Shown piece by piece: positions 1 through 14,000 of a DNA stretch of 64,000 bases; position 1 is the stretch's first letter; each line of letters opens with the position of its first letter. Location of the stretch: assembly GCA_009617715.1 (NCBI GenBank), contig VTFK01000174.1, positions 1,104,756 through 1,168,755 on the forward strand, read 5' to 3'. Source of the DNA: Plectrocnemia conspersa. Lineage: Eukaryota > Arthropoda > Insecta > Trichoptera > Polycentropodidae. The position numbers and the translations under genes are program-made. Under the pieces are notes generated by a model, which did no database searches, had not been told where the DNA came from, and saw only the letters and a list, made by a program, of their open reading frames with translations.

Positions 1-3000
1 TTTTCCTTATCTGAAAGTGTGGCGATTCCGCTTCGAAGTTCAGATGTCACATCCACGGAGATGTTATTTATGGCTTCCTCTAAGAATTTCCTTCGCTAGT
101 AATGTATAAAATATATTGTAATTTTAGCAACATAATTATAATAAATTATAGACAAACAAAAATAATATGTACAAAATAAACCTCGATAGAAAAGTAGGTT
201 TTTCGAATGTTTCTTTAATAAGAAAATAAATAGCACAATACAATGTTAGTGAAGTTTCCATAAATGGATTAAAATATTATGTGATTTTAAACAATGATAT
301 AAAACTTTATTTCACAGAATTTTTTTTATTAAATTAATATAAATAAACATTTTTTCGAAAATACTCTATATTTCTATGTATGTATTTAGTTAGAGGCACG
401 GGCAGAACATTGTTTAAACATGTATGAGGAGGGACCCAAAAGTAACTGGACTCGAGCTGTGCAGGAAAGGGATGTTAGGCGAACGAGTTCCGGATGGTGG
501 GGCATTGTAGAGAAAACCAGTATGAATCAGTATGCAGCGTTTTGTCGCCGTGAGAGCAACCATTCGTACGTAGCATTTCTTTTTTACCAAAAGAACTTTT
601 TCACACTTGGCGAAAACGTGAAATGGCTGACCTGGCTAAAATTTTGTTTTCTGTTATGGAAAACTTGTAATGCTTTAAACGGCTTACAAGGATAATGCTT
701 CAAGTAAAGCTCAGGTCTACGACTAGTTTTTACAGTTTAAAAGGGACGTAATGACAATTGATGCGCCCCTCACTTCAAGGCCGACGACAACGTTGAAAAA
801 ATCAACACCCTCGTCCGTGAAGATCGTCGTCTTCTATAGGTAGGTATTGAAAAGGTTGAAAGAGAGAGAGAGATTGAACATCAGAAAAAAGGGCGGATCT
901 TTGGCGCACAGGGAATTGGTTCTTTATCATGACAATGCAACCCGGTTGTCTGTGAGGCAGTTTTTGAGCAAAAATGGAATGACACCGATTATTCATTTGC
1001 CCTACTCACCTGTGACTTTTTTTGTTCTATACACTCAAATTGTACATGAAAGAAAAATGTTTTTAGACTGGAAGAGATAAAACAAAAATCGCTGGAGGGG
1101 TTAAAAGACATCCCATTATGTAGTTGCAGAACTGTTTTGAACAATGGAAAAAACGTTTGGAAAAGAGCATATTGGTCAATGGAAAGTACTTTGAAGGTGA
1201 TCAAAATTTGGTGTAAAATATTGAAAAATAAAAAAGTTATAAATAAAGTCTCGTTATTTTTGGGTCCACCCTCGTATAACATTTACAGGATTTTTAAACA
1301 ATTTTTACATTTGACCGGATATTTAGACCATTATATCGAGGCTTTACTGTACAAATAATTAACACATACAAGCAAAAGATAAACAACGTCACTATAATAA
1401 AATATAAAAGTCCAAAACTTGACTGACGACAAAGTGAAATATATATTGCATTATTTATTACTGTTTCGTAATTACTGGTGATAAAGGTTTTTCGTTTCAA
1501 AACAAACCTTATAAAAATTAAATTAAACAATTGGATATTTTTTTATTAAATTCATTTTATTGTACTACAATTTATAAAGCTTTTTTGCAGCAGCTTTCAA
1601 AGAATGTTGTTGCATGAAACAATTGCGCACTCCGTGGTTAATTCAAATATTTTTCGCAAATTTTTTGAAAGATTATTGCAGAAATTAGCAGAAAAAAAAT
1701 CGAAAAAGTGGTTAGTTTTTGACAAGGCTGGCAATCACCATATCTATAAAGTGAGCCTGTTGAACACACAAATCATAATTTAATTTTTCTACCTGCATAT
1801 TGACCAATGAGAATCTATTCGAAGAAGTTTTTTCAAATATTAATTTTTTGCTAGAAATTTGCTGGCAGATCCATTAAATCGATTGAATTTGGTAGATCTT
1901 ATGTACAATAAACGAGTTTATATCCACTGTTACTCCGGCGAAATTTAACAAATATTATATGAAATTAACTTCAGCTGCTGCAAAACAAATTTTATAAATT
2001 GATATTATGTACATGTGAGTACATATATTGAAAAATATCCAATTTTTTAATTTAATTTTTAAAAGGTTTAATTTGAAATTAAAAACCTGTATTTAGAGAT
2101 TCAGATATTTTGCATTTAGCAAGAACAAAAAATTTCATATATTGGTAAAGAGATGAAATTTAAAATATATAAAAAAAAAAAATCAAATGAATTGGGATCT
2201 ACGGTAACGGGGCGAAACATGTCGAATACAACAAGTTTAAAAATATATTTAATATTGGCAACTAATTATATGATAAGTGAATAATTTCAAAGATGATCAG
2301 TTAAATAAAATAAATGGCTTGTGAATATAACTAAATGATCAGTAGACATAATAAATAATCCGTTGCAATGTGACCAGTTATTGTTAAATTTAGTGGTGGA
2401 CTTTTCTGGCAGTCGCCATTTGATTTTATTAAACATGGAAATGATATCTCTTCGATTCCTTGAAAACATTTTTGGAGATGGCGATGCCAGCCGGTGCAAA
2501 CATTAACAAACACAGCCTACACAATGATAACAAGCATCAATGGCAGTGTTGATAGATTCGAGAAAGGTAATTAACGACATTTTTTTTTAATTTTTATGAA
2601 TTTTTATGCAATGATTGATTTCAATCACTGCATAAAATTGTGATTATATATACATATATTTAATTAATAATAGATACGACATATCGAGATACAACAAAAA
2701 TAAATGTTTTGTCACTGTTTTGATTTGACATGTTGTTTATTTATGGAACCGGGATCTAATTCATATGCTATTTAAGAAATTGCGATTAATTTATTACTTT
2801 ATCAGATAAATTAAAAAAATGCTCTAATTCTTTTGTGTGTATATTATAGAACAAAGTTGATTTCATAGTGAATTACTTTTATAATTCATGGAAAATAAAA
2901 TTGTATCAGTTGCTAAGGAAGTATTTTAAAATTGAAATCTTATCTAAATTTAAATTAAAAGGTTCCACAATTTATTTATAAATAATACCAAATGTTTTGA

Positions 3001-3616
3001 AGTTATTAAAAGCGAAATACTTTCAATCTGCATTTTAATATAAAATAAATTAATTATAATCGTTTGTAGTATTTGTGAAAAATTGTTTAAAAATAATTAC
3101 CTATTTAGGTTATAATCATTTTATATTTAGTTTTTTTATGCAACATGTACTGAACTATAAATTAATTGATATTATTTTTATTTATCATAGCCATTAAGTT
3201 TCATTATTAATCGATATTAATTTAGTACATGTTAAATTATTAGTCTTATGACTACTACAATACACGATTCGAGCGGTGACTCGCATGTTTCGAGACCGCG
3301 ACTATAATAGAAAGTCGATAAAAAGTAAATAAAACAATAGCCATTATGATAACAAATTTACTCACATCTTCGTCCAAAGGAGCTGTTATTCTGACGCTGG
3401 GAGCGTCTTCGCTCCTCGTCGCCTCCATAGCAAATCGTAGTAATCCCTACAAAAAAAGAAGCAAACGTGAAACCATGAAAAGGGTAAGAGCTTTTCTGGC
3501 GCGCTTACCTGAAGGTTCGAGGGCTGTCTTGGTTGAACGGGAGCCATTTGAGGTGCGTCTTCGACCGGAGGTTCGGCCAGTACTAATCTCTGATCGTTAG
3601 CGTGCGACCCCTCCAT
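1..3616 (-). CDS. HSPBP1: HSPBP1-like Hsp70 nucleotide-exchange factor (partial, 5' exons)
   Basis: Three exons of a minus-strand gene that continues past base 1: exon 1 3,509-3,616 (ATG at 3,616-3,614, good Kozak context), exon 2 3,366-3,446, exon 3 from 95 to the window edge. All junctions are phase 0, with donors GTAAGC and GTGAGT and acceptors TAG. The joined protein reads MEGSHAND..., then RQPSNLQGLLRFAMEA, then LDEDRRKFLEEAI. The NLQGLL box followed about 25 residues later by an (E/D)RRxxLxEA box is what I recall at the N-terminus of HSPBP1, before its armadillo-like repeats. HSPBP1 (the Fes1 family) binds the Hsc70/Hsp70 ATPase domain in the cytosol and promotes nucleotide release. The armadillo repeats lie outside the window. 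Intron 2 (96-3,365) holds a mariner relic and otherwise AT-rich sequence without recognisable exons. The name rests on about 95 residues, so the family call is good but not certain. Confidence 0.72.
425..1274 (+). mobile_element. Decayed mariner-family transposon
   Basis: Imperfect terminal inverted repeats face each other: TATGAGGAGGGACCCAAAAG at 423-442, and its counterpart ending in ACCCTCGTA at 1,268-1,276. Both are flanked by TA. Between them are broken plus-strand pieces of a mariner transposase. Near 777-835 a stretch reads ADDNVEKINTLVREDRRL, like the helix-turn-helix region. Near 910-1,020 the reading YHDNAT...FLSKNGMTPIIHLPYSP matches the block after the second catalytic Asp (HHDNAPAH...PYSPDLAP in family members). 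Near 1,130-1,200 there are traces of the C-terminal part. Stops and frame changes are frequent, and about 850 bases remain of a usual 1.3 kb, so it is dead and internally deleted. It lies in intron 2 of the HSPBP1-like gene. Confidence 0.8.
1285..3365. other. Remainder of HSPBP1 intron 2, no gene seen
   Basis: AT-rich sequence with homopolymer runs. Two overlapping short minus-strand ORFs near 2,290-2,510 have no recognisable motif or splice context. I see no exon and no further mobile element with definable ends. Confidence 0.6.
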
Positions 3617-6600
3617 GTTGCCGAGAGACCGATAACTGTCGATCGACGATGACACATGCGAGTGACGTAGGCCCTAACGCCCCCGAACGCGTCCATGAAC
3701 TCGTATGCGATACCTTTTGATTTTATAATAGGTACTCCCTTTTGGAAAATTGAAAACTATACGTTACTGTTAATATAAGGCAAAACAAATTAAATATGAA
3801 CCCGTTCTAATTTTTCGAAAAAAATAAATAACTTTATTATTCCATAACATATTTGTAATACATAAAATTCCTAATGCATAATCAATCAAATATAATTCGT
3901 GATAAAATTATATTTATTTCCGTCCCTTCTCTTATTTTAAAACCAATCCCTATTATCAATAGAATCATTTAATTTTCCATATACAAATGTAGGCTTATCT
4001 TATGTTAATAATATTATTTTAAATAATGTAGTCAAAATAAAAAATAGTGAATATAGATTTTATTCCATATATATATTTTACTTCTTTTATATTGTTTATA
4101 CGTGTCTATAAAAAGCTAATGTTTTAATTGGAATTTTATTATATTTAATTAATATTTTCCATTATATCAAAATGTAAAAAAGGGCTATTACCCATAAGTA
4201 GATTTCATATAATTTTTTTATATATATATATTTTTTTTTAAATAAGTAAAAATACAGGTATTTTTAATCCCATATCACCTTAAAAATTTCGCTGTCTTCA
4301 TTTCTTTAGTATGTTTACTTATTTTTATAAACCAAAATAAATTATAAAGAATGATATTTTTCTAGCTGATTGATGTCAGAATGCAATGATATATTAAATT
4401 ATTATTTTAGGTAGTTTATATAAATAATATAAGATGTATTAATGTATCAAAATAAATTATAATTTCGTAATTCTGGGGTAGATAATTATTGATTTTACGA
4501 AACAGTTTTTAGAAAGTTATTGTTTTCTTTTTTTATAGCAACTTTCATCGCATTCACATTACTACCAATAAAACTTTTATTGAACATATCTTATCTTTCC
4601 TCATAAGATTTATCAGTTTTCAAGTTAAATTAGTAATCTAAAAATGTATTTAAATAGTAATAATAATATTTATTTCCTGTATGGTTCATTGTGGTATATT
4701 TCAACTTCTTACATTTTATTTTTTAAATTAAATTCGTTTTATCAAGCCATTGTCGAAGAGTGATTCTGGATCTGGAAGAAGGTGAACTGTCCATTAAAAA
4801 TTACGGTAATAAGCTGATAAGTTGATAACTTATCGGAACGTTAGAACCTTTATCAGTTTTTTCATTACGATGGATTTTTTAAATTTTCTAAAAGGTTCTA
4901 TACCCAAAAGATAAGCACACTCTAAACAAAGATAATGAATGAAAATTCTAAGAAGGCCAAACAATATGCTTTCTAATATATCAATTCCTGGACTTTCACT
5001 ACATATAAATGTTATTCTCCAGTAGATAACGATTTGATTTGCAAAGTAACACCATTAGAAATTTCAAGTGTCGTTAAAAACTTAAAAAATAAAAATCGTT
5101 TCTACGAAAACTATTCGACGACTCATAGAAGTTTGTTTTACAAACCCTCGACCCTGATAAATTTTGTATGGTCATACTTAAAACATATATGTATTGTTGT
5201 TTCTCTAAATAATTAACATTCATTACTAAGTATAATATTAGCTGGAGCTAATCATGGAACTTTGCTCAAATTGTATGTATAAATGATCACTAAAATTAAA
5301 AATACGCGATTATCTATGTATGCTGCCATTGAAATTGAAAAAGGTGTTTATTTTTTTCTATTAAATTGTTAGTTTTAACGTTTTCTTTTTCGTGTTATTG
5401 TACTAAAATAACACATTTGTAAATATGAAAATGGTTAGAAACCCATAACACATATTATATTTTAAAGTATGTCTGTACATTTTAAATAATATTTTTTTTA
5501 AAATATGTAAAAAATTTTATTAGAGCAAGAGTATGTCACCAGGCCCAGTAGAGTGTAAAAGGTTAAAAAAAATCATATCAAATCAGAAACTATCTCTTTG
5601 ATGAATATTGCAAATGCTATATCATTAATAAATGGTGACAAATCTTTCGAAAATTGCTGCTATGTAGAAAGCCATCGATAACTTTCAACAACAACGTCAT
5701 ATAACCCTGAAAAAGAACACTAGCGTGACGGAGCTTAATATAGTTATACTAACCATCCAATGTACGTATGTAGGTATAGACAAAACAGAATGTCATCTTT
5801 CGTGTTAGTTCAGAAGCACTATTTACGATAAATTGCGGAAAACTTATTAGCTTAATAGAAAATATTTCATTGACATTTGAAGCCTATAAGAAACAACGAA
5901 ACAAAGTATAAACCTAAAGGTCTGGCTATAATAAAAAAGGCCGTATACTTTGAAATCTTATTTGATTTAAATTAAATTAAGTAAGAAATAATACATAGTA
6001 TATAAGAAAAAAACCTGAAATATTACAATGCAATGATACGAACCGGACCAACTTAACGTAGTTGACATTAAATACATTAATGTGCAATGCCAGTATATTA
6101 GGGAGCTGGGTAATTACAGCCATAGGCGAATTGCCTGGTGTCAGCTAACAGGCCTCAAAAGAGAACGTGATCGTGACTTTTATAAACTGGAATTCCTCAA
6201 GACTACTTGGATTGCTTAGTTATACATACAACTGAAAACTCAGCGAATCATATCCAAATGATCCTAAAATAAAGGCGCTGAAATAAAAGAATGGATAGTA
6301 ACCAAATAGCCTCAAGAACCTTTTCTAAACATATTCGATCAAGAGGAAATATTCGGTTATTCGAGAGGTCCAAATCATAGATCCCGATTCAAGAATCCTG
6401 CGAACTTAAGTATCATAGAGGACACGAATAACTGACGGCACATGACTCATAACAAACCCGATTATTTCGGAAGATTCATAGCAGTTGCATACAAAATAAC
6501 GAAGAATAAAAATACTTTCTAACTGCCGAAATTCTAAAAATTACTCATATTGCCGAGATATTATGCATTTTTATAAATTTATATTTTTTTATTTTTATAT

Positions 6601-7745
6601 TCCATTATTACATTTGAAGCAAAAGTTTACCAAATAAACTTGAGTTAAATAATTGAAATATTTAATCGATATTTTAAACCATTCATCTAAGGTAAATCTT
6701 GTTGTCAATTTATATAATCATAATTTTAAATAGATTCGTTGCAGAGAGTTATTTGTGGGGTATTCACTGTTTTGGCCAACGCTCTTTTTGTGATTAACTT
6801 GATTAACTAGGTATAAAATTTCATGCATATTTTTTAAAATTTTACTAATAAAAAACCCTTGTAGCCATAAACGATTGTAACATACACATTTTCAAAATAT
6901 ATATCACAAATCTTGATTTTTTAATCTCTACATTATTATTATTTACCAAAAAAAGAGAATAATGTAAATTTTATTTTACCAAAGTCATACAATCAACAAC
7001 TTAAAAAGTTGTTCTGTAAAATCACCATCTTTGTATCAAATCTAGAATCACTGTTGAATATTTCAGCAAATTTAAGATGCAATCGTTTACAAAACTCACT
7101 TCGAATTCATAGATTAAAATGAATAGAAAATGCATAAAATAATTGAGTAAACACATATTTCATAAAATGAATGACGTGTTTAAGAAATCACTTATTTTGT
7201 TTATTTCATGCAGATAGATAACACGCTCGTCTGTCAAATCTTGTTCGTTGACGATATAATTAGCCCGCGTCGGAGGGTTCATACACTCACTAGTTAAAGC
7301 ATACACAATGATTGCATACTTTATCTAGGGAAAGTATACATAAAATGAAGCATTGTAAACTTTAACTAAAACTCATAGTTAGTGCATACTTAGCCTAGTC
7401 ATTATATACATTATCGAAATTTAGCACTTCAACTTTAACATGTGTATGTACAAACAAATATGGAAAAGTGCGACTTTATTATTTAGATGCAACAGTACCA
7501 ATAAGCTGCAATTATCATTGTCACCAAATATTTAGGATTTGCAGTAACTAATTGATCAATAAATTTTACTTAATATTATATAGCATGATAAAATATATAT
7601 ATTTATAGTGAATTTTGCAAGGCACTTTAAAAAATCAACTTACTACTGTTTCATATATAATAGTTTAGAAGTGATTATGTATTTTCTGTAGATATTCTTA
7701 AAAGTTTTCACCCTTACAGGCATTTTCTTTCAATTCGTATTTATA
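3617..7745. other. Intergenic, AT-rich, between divergent HSPBP1 and ABCA genes
   Basis: The 5' end of HSPBP1 (minus) and the 5' end of the ABCA gene (plus) face away from each other across about 4.5 kb. Apart from a short LINE relic near 5,000, I recognise nothing. A reading around 6,090-6,210 stays open for some 35 codons but has no identifiable domain. Confidence 0.6.
4960..5213 (+). mobile_element. Jockey-type LINE relic (reverse transcriptase N-terminal edge)
   Basis: Around 5,025-5,090 the plus strand reads VTPLEISSVVKNLKNKN, which resembles the motif that precedes the KSPGxDxI box of Jockey-clade reverse transcriptases. The KSPG box itself is replaced by unrelated sequence and the frame closes at 5,214. 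This is a small degraded fragment, and the assignment is by motif only. Confidence 0.4.
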
Positions 7746-7845
7746 GAAGCTTAAATTTGAGTAAATGTGTCGGTCAGTCGGGCAGAGCGCGAAGCGTAAA
7801 GGGCAATCGCTCGGGTAAATGTCGGGTACGGGGGCAGATCGTATA

Positions 7846-8092
7846 GGGTGGGCGGTCGAGGGTGGGCGGCCGAGGGTAGGTCGCGTTGCGCAGTGCCAGT
7901 GTGACTCGCGCCGCGCCCGACTGACACACATCGATTTTCGAGAGCATGGCACGCGCTCCTTCCGGTCTGTCCTCCGTCGAGGGTCCGCGACTGACCCTTC
8001 CGACGAAAGTCCTAACCTTGTCGTTTCGCTTTTTCAGACACCTGATCGAGAGGCCGAGGATGCCGGAGCGGAACACCTAAGACGCCCGGAAA
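7846..8092 (+). promoter_or_regulatory. GC-rich promoter/5' leader of the ABCA gene
   Basis: An abrupt CpG-rich island in AT-rich DNA. The 10-mer GGGTGGGCGG occurs twice, 14 bases apart (7,846-7,855 and 7,860-7,869), resembling Sp1/KLF GC boxes. A good splice acceptor (a pyrimidine run then CAG ending at 8,037) lies 55 bases before the start codon, so a short 5'-UTR intron is likely. If the leader is unspliced, an ATG at 7,819 opens a frame that overlaps the ABCA start and ends at 8,214, which would act as an inhibitory upstream ORF. Transcription start is inferred, not seen. Confidence 0.5.
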
Positions 8093-11000
8093 ATGGCCGC
8101 CGACCGACCCTCCACCCGGCACCTCTACTGGTCGCAGCTGCGCGCCATGCTCATCAGGAACGTCTACCTGAAGAAGCGCGACACCAGGAAGACTATAGCG
8201 GTAAGTGCGATTAGATTTACTTCTATCGCAAGCTATCCCAAAATGTATTCCAAACTATTCAGAGGTGTGTGCTTCTAATTGTCGTTTTTATAAAAAAATC
8301 TTTGTCACATATTAAACGCAAAATATATTTTTTGATTACAGTCTAAAATGAGGTTGCACCATATCATGAATTTCATATGAATTTTATTCGTAGGCATCGC
8401 ATTAATTCAGTAATATTTCATACCTATGTAACATCACAAAATATACTGTTTATGTAACATCTTTGGATTAATGCACAACAATTGTTAAAAATATAGTCCA
8501 GTTGTGAGCGGGAAGCGCGAGATTATGAGCGCAATGTTTGATAAAGCTGACGGACAGACAAAGGTTAAAATGACCCAGAATACTTGTGGGCGAGATGTTG
8601 CATTTAAAGAATTGTGGGCGTTGATTATGACGAAATTTATAAATGAAGCCATAAGCTTAGTTTGATTATATTCGATTGAAAGCTATTTCTATAAACTACA
8701 ATAGTTACAACAATTACTTAAAATATAGATGTCTGATCATCCATTACCATAACCTAAATATTTTTTTATTTTGCATATTTACTTTATTCTTCTATTTACA
8801 TTTATCCATCTTCCATTGCAACATGACAGGCCTTAACCTAACGGTTTACAACTGGGTAAACACAATCAATAACTACTAAATAAGACATAATACTGTAAAT
8901 CAGTTACATATATGTTATTAAAATCAAAAATTACAATCAATAAATGTCCCAAGCTCGATTTTATTTTAAGTATCTAGAAAAATCTAATCTGTGAAGATCA
9001 ATCTAAGTAATAGGTGTTACCATTAATTTCGATTTCCTAGACACTAGATAGAAATATAAAAAAACACTTAGGTACACATAGGATTCGATGTATACAAACA
9101 AATAATAAGATAGTTGTTTTCACAAATTACTTTCGTAAAATATTCAGACAAGATGCTCTTATCTCCCCGATCATTTATTTCCTCTCTTTGCATAAGAAAA
9201 TAAGGTGTATTAGTTAGCGTTATTAAGAACTATCTTTCTTAATATTTGACATCACAAATTCAGAATACGATACAACATGCGTTTGCAAATCCACATTTAA
9301 AAGGCTTTTAAATGATTCAAACTTTATGTGACAGTAAACACAATAAACATTATCATTCGCATTATTTAAAGCAAGCTCAAATTGTGCCCGTAAATAACTT
9401 TCTTCATTTATTTAAATCTTATCCTGGCTTTCTCAATCCGACACTTTGTCTCAAGTATGTGGTCCAAGTTTTCATCAAAACTGTATTTTATTTCACTTCA
9501 AATTGGAATTTTAATGAAGTTGAGTCGTCTGTGGTACTCCATAATGAGCTAAACACTCATCCGAGTGACGATTGCCTTAATTCATATACTGACGGCCACT
9601 TAAGTAACTCGATTAAAACTAACAAAACCGTTCTAGAAACCAAACTTCTAAGAAGTAATCATAATTTTGTCGAATGTTTTTTGAAAGTTTGTATGGGCAC
9701 TAGAGGTTAGTGACCGTGGAATAATGCAGATTAAAACCCTGTTGTTGGTCCACTAACGCCTCAAAATTTCAGGTAGGTCATTTGGGGAGGGGGAAGTGGG
9801 TTTGTATAGAAAAATATATACCATTTGATGAAATACTATGAATCTTAATGAAATCAAAATATTAAACAAACGACCACTGACTTGTCAACTTTTGCCTGCA
9901 CTTCGATATCACACTGTTTCAAAAATATGATAGCAATTCTTACCGATATTATTATGGACTTCTGATATAAGAGGGCTAATCGAAGTATATTCAAACCGAA
10001 TTTAGGTCAATAGGAGGGCGTAAAAACAATTATCACTTCTCAGAAGTCAAAAATTCACGTTACCTTTTCCTTTTTTACCTTTTCAAATGAGCGTCATTTT
10101 TATGTTGAAATTTATCAAACGCCTTCTCAAAGTTGATAAAATGTAAATGAATATTTATGTTTTATTGCGAATGCTTTGTAATTAAGCTTATATACTAAAA
10201 AATATACTTTTGTTAAGTAATAAGACGATTTATCGACTGAAGTATATTAAACTTACTTAGTTGCGTAAATGTGTGATGTTATGGATATTTATATTAAGGG
10301 GAGATTAGTAAAAGCCTATAAAATTGTTGTCGTAATGAATTTGAAGTCGAATTTTATTTATCTTCTTGCAGGAAGTGCTCGTACCACTGTACTCGCTGGG
10401 CGTTCTGATCATCATGAAAATCCTCGTCCGCAATCCCAATTTTCCCGAGATGCTCGAACCTCGCTTTGACGCTCGCCTTTTCCAGCATTTCGAGAGAAAC
10501 AATCACACCATCGCCGTAGTGCCTAATGACACCGACACTGCGGTGAGTTAAAAACGCCACTCTCTCTTTCTGGATAGCCCGCTGATCGATCATTTTTTCA
10601 GGAGTTCCTCGACGAGGTGAACGCTCAGCTGCTCGGCATTCCCCGCGCGCGCCATATCAACTGGCTGGCATTTCAAACCCAAGAACAGCTGCTGGGTGAG
10701 TATTGGAGTCGTCCCGAAGGCATGCCGATGGCCGTCATCTTCCGCACCAATCCAATGGCCTCTGGAACACCCCTTAAGTAAGACAACTTTTCTATCTCGC
10801 TACTCACTCAAATTTCCTTACTTTTCTCTTTATTTCTAAGGTATACAATTCGAACAAACCCATCTCTGGCAGCGACGCCCTCCACCCGTACACTTTGGTC
10901 CTCTCCAGCTGCTTGTAGAGTGGCTCCTGCACACTGGACCAGCGGGATGTTCTCCACCGGCGGCGACACGTGCCCCGTCAATCAGTATGTCTTTTCGGGA

Positions 11001-14000
11001 TTCGTGGCGTTGCAGGCACTCATAGACTACACCAAGATCAAGGTTGGTCGCTGCTCTGCGTCATCGTTCGGCGGAGCAAATTAATAATAAAACATGAATG
11101 CGCCTTCAGCTCGAGAGTCCCGACGGAGAGTTTCCAATGCCAGACATCGCGCTAGAGCTATTTCCTAAGCCGGCTTACACGGGCAACTGGATCGTGGCCT
11201 TCCGAATCGTCATACCAATCTACATGGTCATGACGCTGTCGCAGTTCATCACCTATCTGCTGATGCTGGTCGTCGGCGAGAAGGAGAGCAAGATCCGCGA
11301 AGGCATGAGGATTATGGGACTCGTCGATTCAGTCTACTGGTACGATTTTTCGCCTCGACGCCCACAAACGTCCGAACCGACATTTTTCTCACGCTTTCAG
11401 GGCGTCGTGGTTCATCTTATACGCTGGCTTCGTATTGGTGCTCTCGATCGTCTGTACGGTCCTGCTGTTCACGCTGAAGGTAAGCCGCTCACATTGTCGC
11501 AATGCCGATCTTATATTAAAATCTGGGGTCTTCTTTTCAGGTCTTTCAGCATTCTTCTTGCGTTCTGGTGTTCCTGTTGATCCTGCTGTTTGGATTCACT
11601 ATAATCATGTTCGGGTTTCTGCTGACGCCATTCTTTGATAAAGCGAGGGTGATTGTCGCAAGTTCGCTTACAATTTTATCACACAAACTGATGAAAACTC
11701 TGCTCTTCTTTCAGACGGCCGGCATACTGGGCAACTTTGCAGTGAATCTTATGAGCGTGCTGTACTTTATACAAGTGTTCGTGTCAAACGCGGACTCTGT
11801 GGCCTTCTGGTTTGTTTCGTTGATTAGTTCTAGTGGATTCGCGCTTGCGATGGATAAGGTGAGTCAAAGAGAAACGCTCGAGCGTAGAAGAGTCGATCAA
11901 TGAGTTTTTTTTATTTTTAGGCTTTGGTGCTTGACATGGCTGGGGAGGGAGTCACGTGGGACAACCTATGGAATGGTCCCGGAATACCTTTTGGAGGCTC
12001 TCTGATCATGATGGCCTTTGATACTGTGCTCTACGGCTTACTGGCTTACTATTTGGACGCTGTTATACCAAGTAAGTCGAAAATTAACTACGACGCGTAG
12101 AGTAATCGATAACACGCTATCTCCGTTTGCAGGCGAGCATGGAATCAAGAGACGTCCCTGGTTCTGTTTTTTGCCTTCATTCTGGTGCTCGAAACATAAA
12201 CCTCACATGAACGTGTATCACGCTAATTCTAACGGAGAGACGCTGAACGTCCAGCTTAATAAGGACGTCGAACCGGTGCCGAGGTAACTTTTAACTCAGT
12301 AATTTTCGTACACTCTGGCGGACTTATAAAATTACAAAAATTGAAATATATTTTACAATGACGTATTATTATTTATTTTATTATGAGACAATGTCCCATT
12401 AAAAATGAGTAGTAGTACTTCAGATCACCTAAAAAAATATTGTTATTTTGACACCAAATTTGGTCTTAATCAGTTTGTATATAATTTTATTACACATTTA
12501 TTTATGATTATTTTTGCCTCCTACAATATACTTTTGATATATTTAATATACGCATATAAACAAATACATAATCTTACTAAATTTGACAATACTTCTATTT
12601 ATGATCTATTATAATCTAAAAATGATTTTCTTTTGTCGCAGAGAGCTGCGGGACAAAGAGGCTATTCGTATCGTATCGCTCCACAAAAGCTACCGGAATT
12701 GCAGGAAGGCTGAGGTGAAGGCGGTCGACGGAATAGACCTCTCAATCTACGAGGGGCAGATAACAGCGATTCTCGGGCACAATGGAGCGGGAAAATCTAC
12801 AATGTTCAACATATTGACGGGCTTAACGGCACCCACCTCAGGAACGGCTTACGTGTTCGGCTTGGACGTCAGAGACCCGCAGGACATGGACGAGATACGT
12901 AGAATGACAGGAGTGTGCCCACAGCACGACATTCTTTTCGATTTGCTGACCGTTAAGCAGCACTTGATGTTTTTCGCAGCCGTTCGAGTGAGTGCAGAAA
13001 AAAGCGACTGGCCGAGCGTAGAATTGCACTAATCTATCCAATTTCAGGGAATTCCCAAGTGGAGACTAGAGAAGGAAGTGCATCGGGCCATGCAGGAGGT
13101 GTCGCTGACGGAGCAGGCCAACAAGTTCGCCAAGCACTTGTCGGGCGGACAGAAGCGCAAGCTGAGCGTAGCCATCGCAATTATCGGCGATCCTAAGGTT
13201 CGAACAAAATTATTGCGATATCTTATTAAAGTTGCAACTGATAATATTTGCAGATTATCATTCTGGACGAGCCGACTGCTGGAGTGGACCCTATTTCCAG
13301 AAGGCATATGTGGCGCATACTTCAGCGGCTGCGTTCGGGCAAAGTGCTGCTACTTACGACGCACTTCATGGACGAGGCGGACATACTCGGCGACAGGAAG
13401 GCAGTCATCTCTAGAGGAAAGCTGCGGTGTGCCGGAACGTCGCTGTTTCTAAAGAACAAGTTCGGCATTGGTTATCACCTGACGCTAGTGTTAGACGGTG
13501 AGCGATTTAGTGTCGGAAGTGAATGTAATTCGATGTGAAAGACTGGTATTTTTAGGAGTATGTCGGGAGAACCAAATCACGCGTCTCGTCACCAGCAGAG
13601 TGGCCCGCGCAGAGAAGGCTCGTCGTCACGGCCGTGAGCTTTCCTACATCCTGCCTCACAACGCCGTGCACCAGTTCGTCTCCCTATTTTCAGCGATCGA
13701 GGAAGAGATCAATACTAAAGCCAACAGACTAGGTAGAATGTTCTTCGGCGGAGCAATATTTAGACGGTCGAATAACGTTCGGCTGTTGCAGGTATCTGCA
13801 GCTACGGCGTATCAATGACGACGCTGGAAGAGGTATTCCTGCACTTAGAAGGCGAGGGCGAAGAGTCTGGCACGCCGGTAGATGGCCTCTCCCGAAAGTT
13901 GGTGAGGGCGAGGGCGCTGTCCAGATCGCTGTCGCTGCAGAGTAAGAGCCCCAGCTACCAAGAGCTGCATGACAAAGAGAACAATTCAACTCAGGTTTTG

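Noticed and set aside
7819..8214. 131-codon ORF overlapping the ABCA start in another frame
   Set aside because: It has no protein features and crosses the exon-1 donor; at most it is an upstream ORF of the leader.
9312..9710. 132-codon ORF in ABCA intron 1
   Set aside because: AT-biased composition, no motif, no splice or Kozak support.
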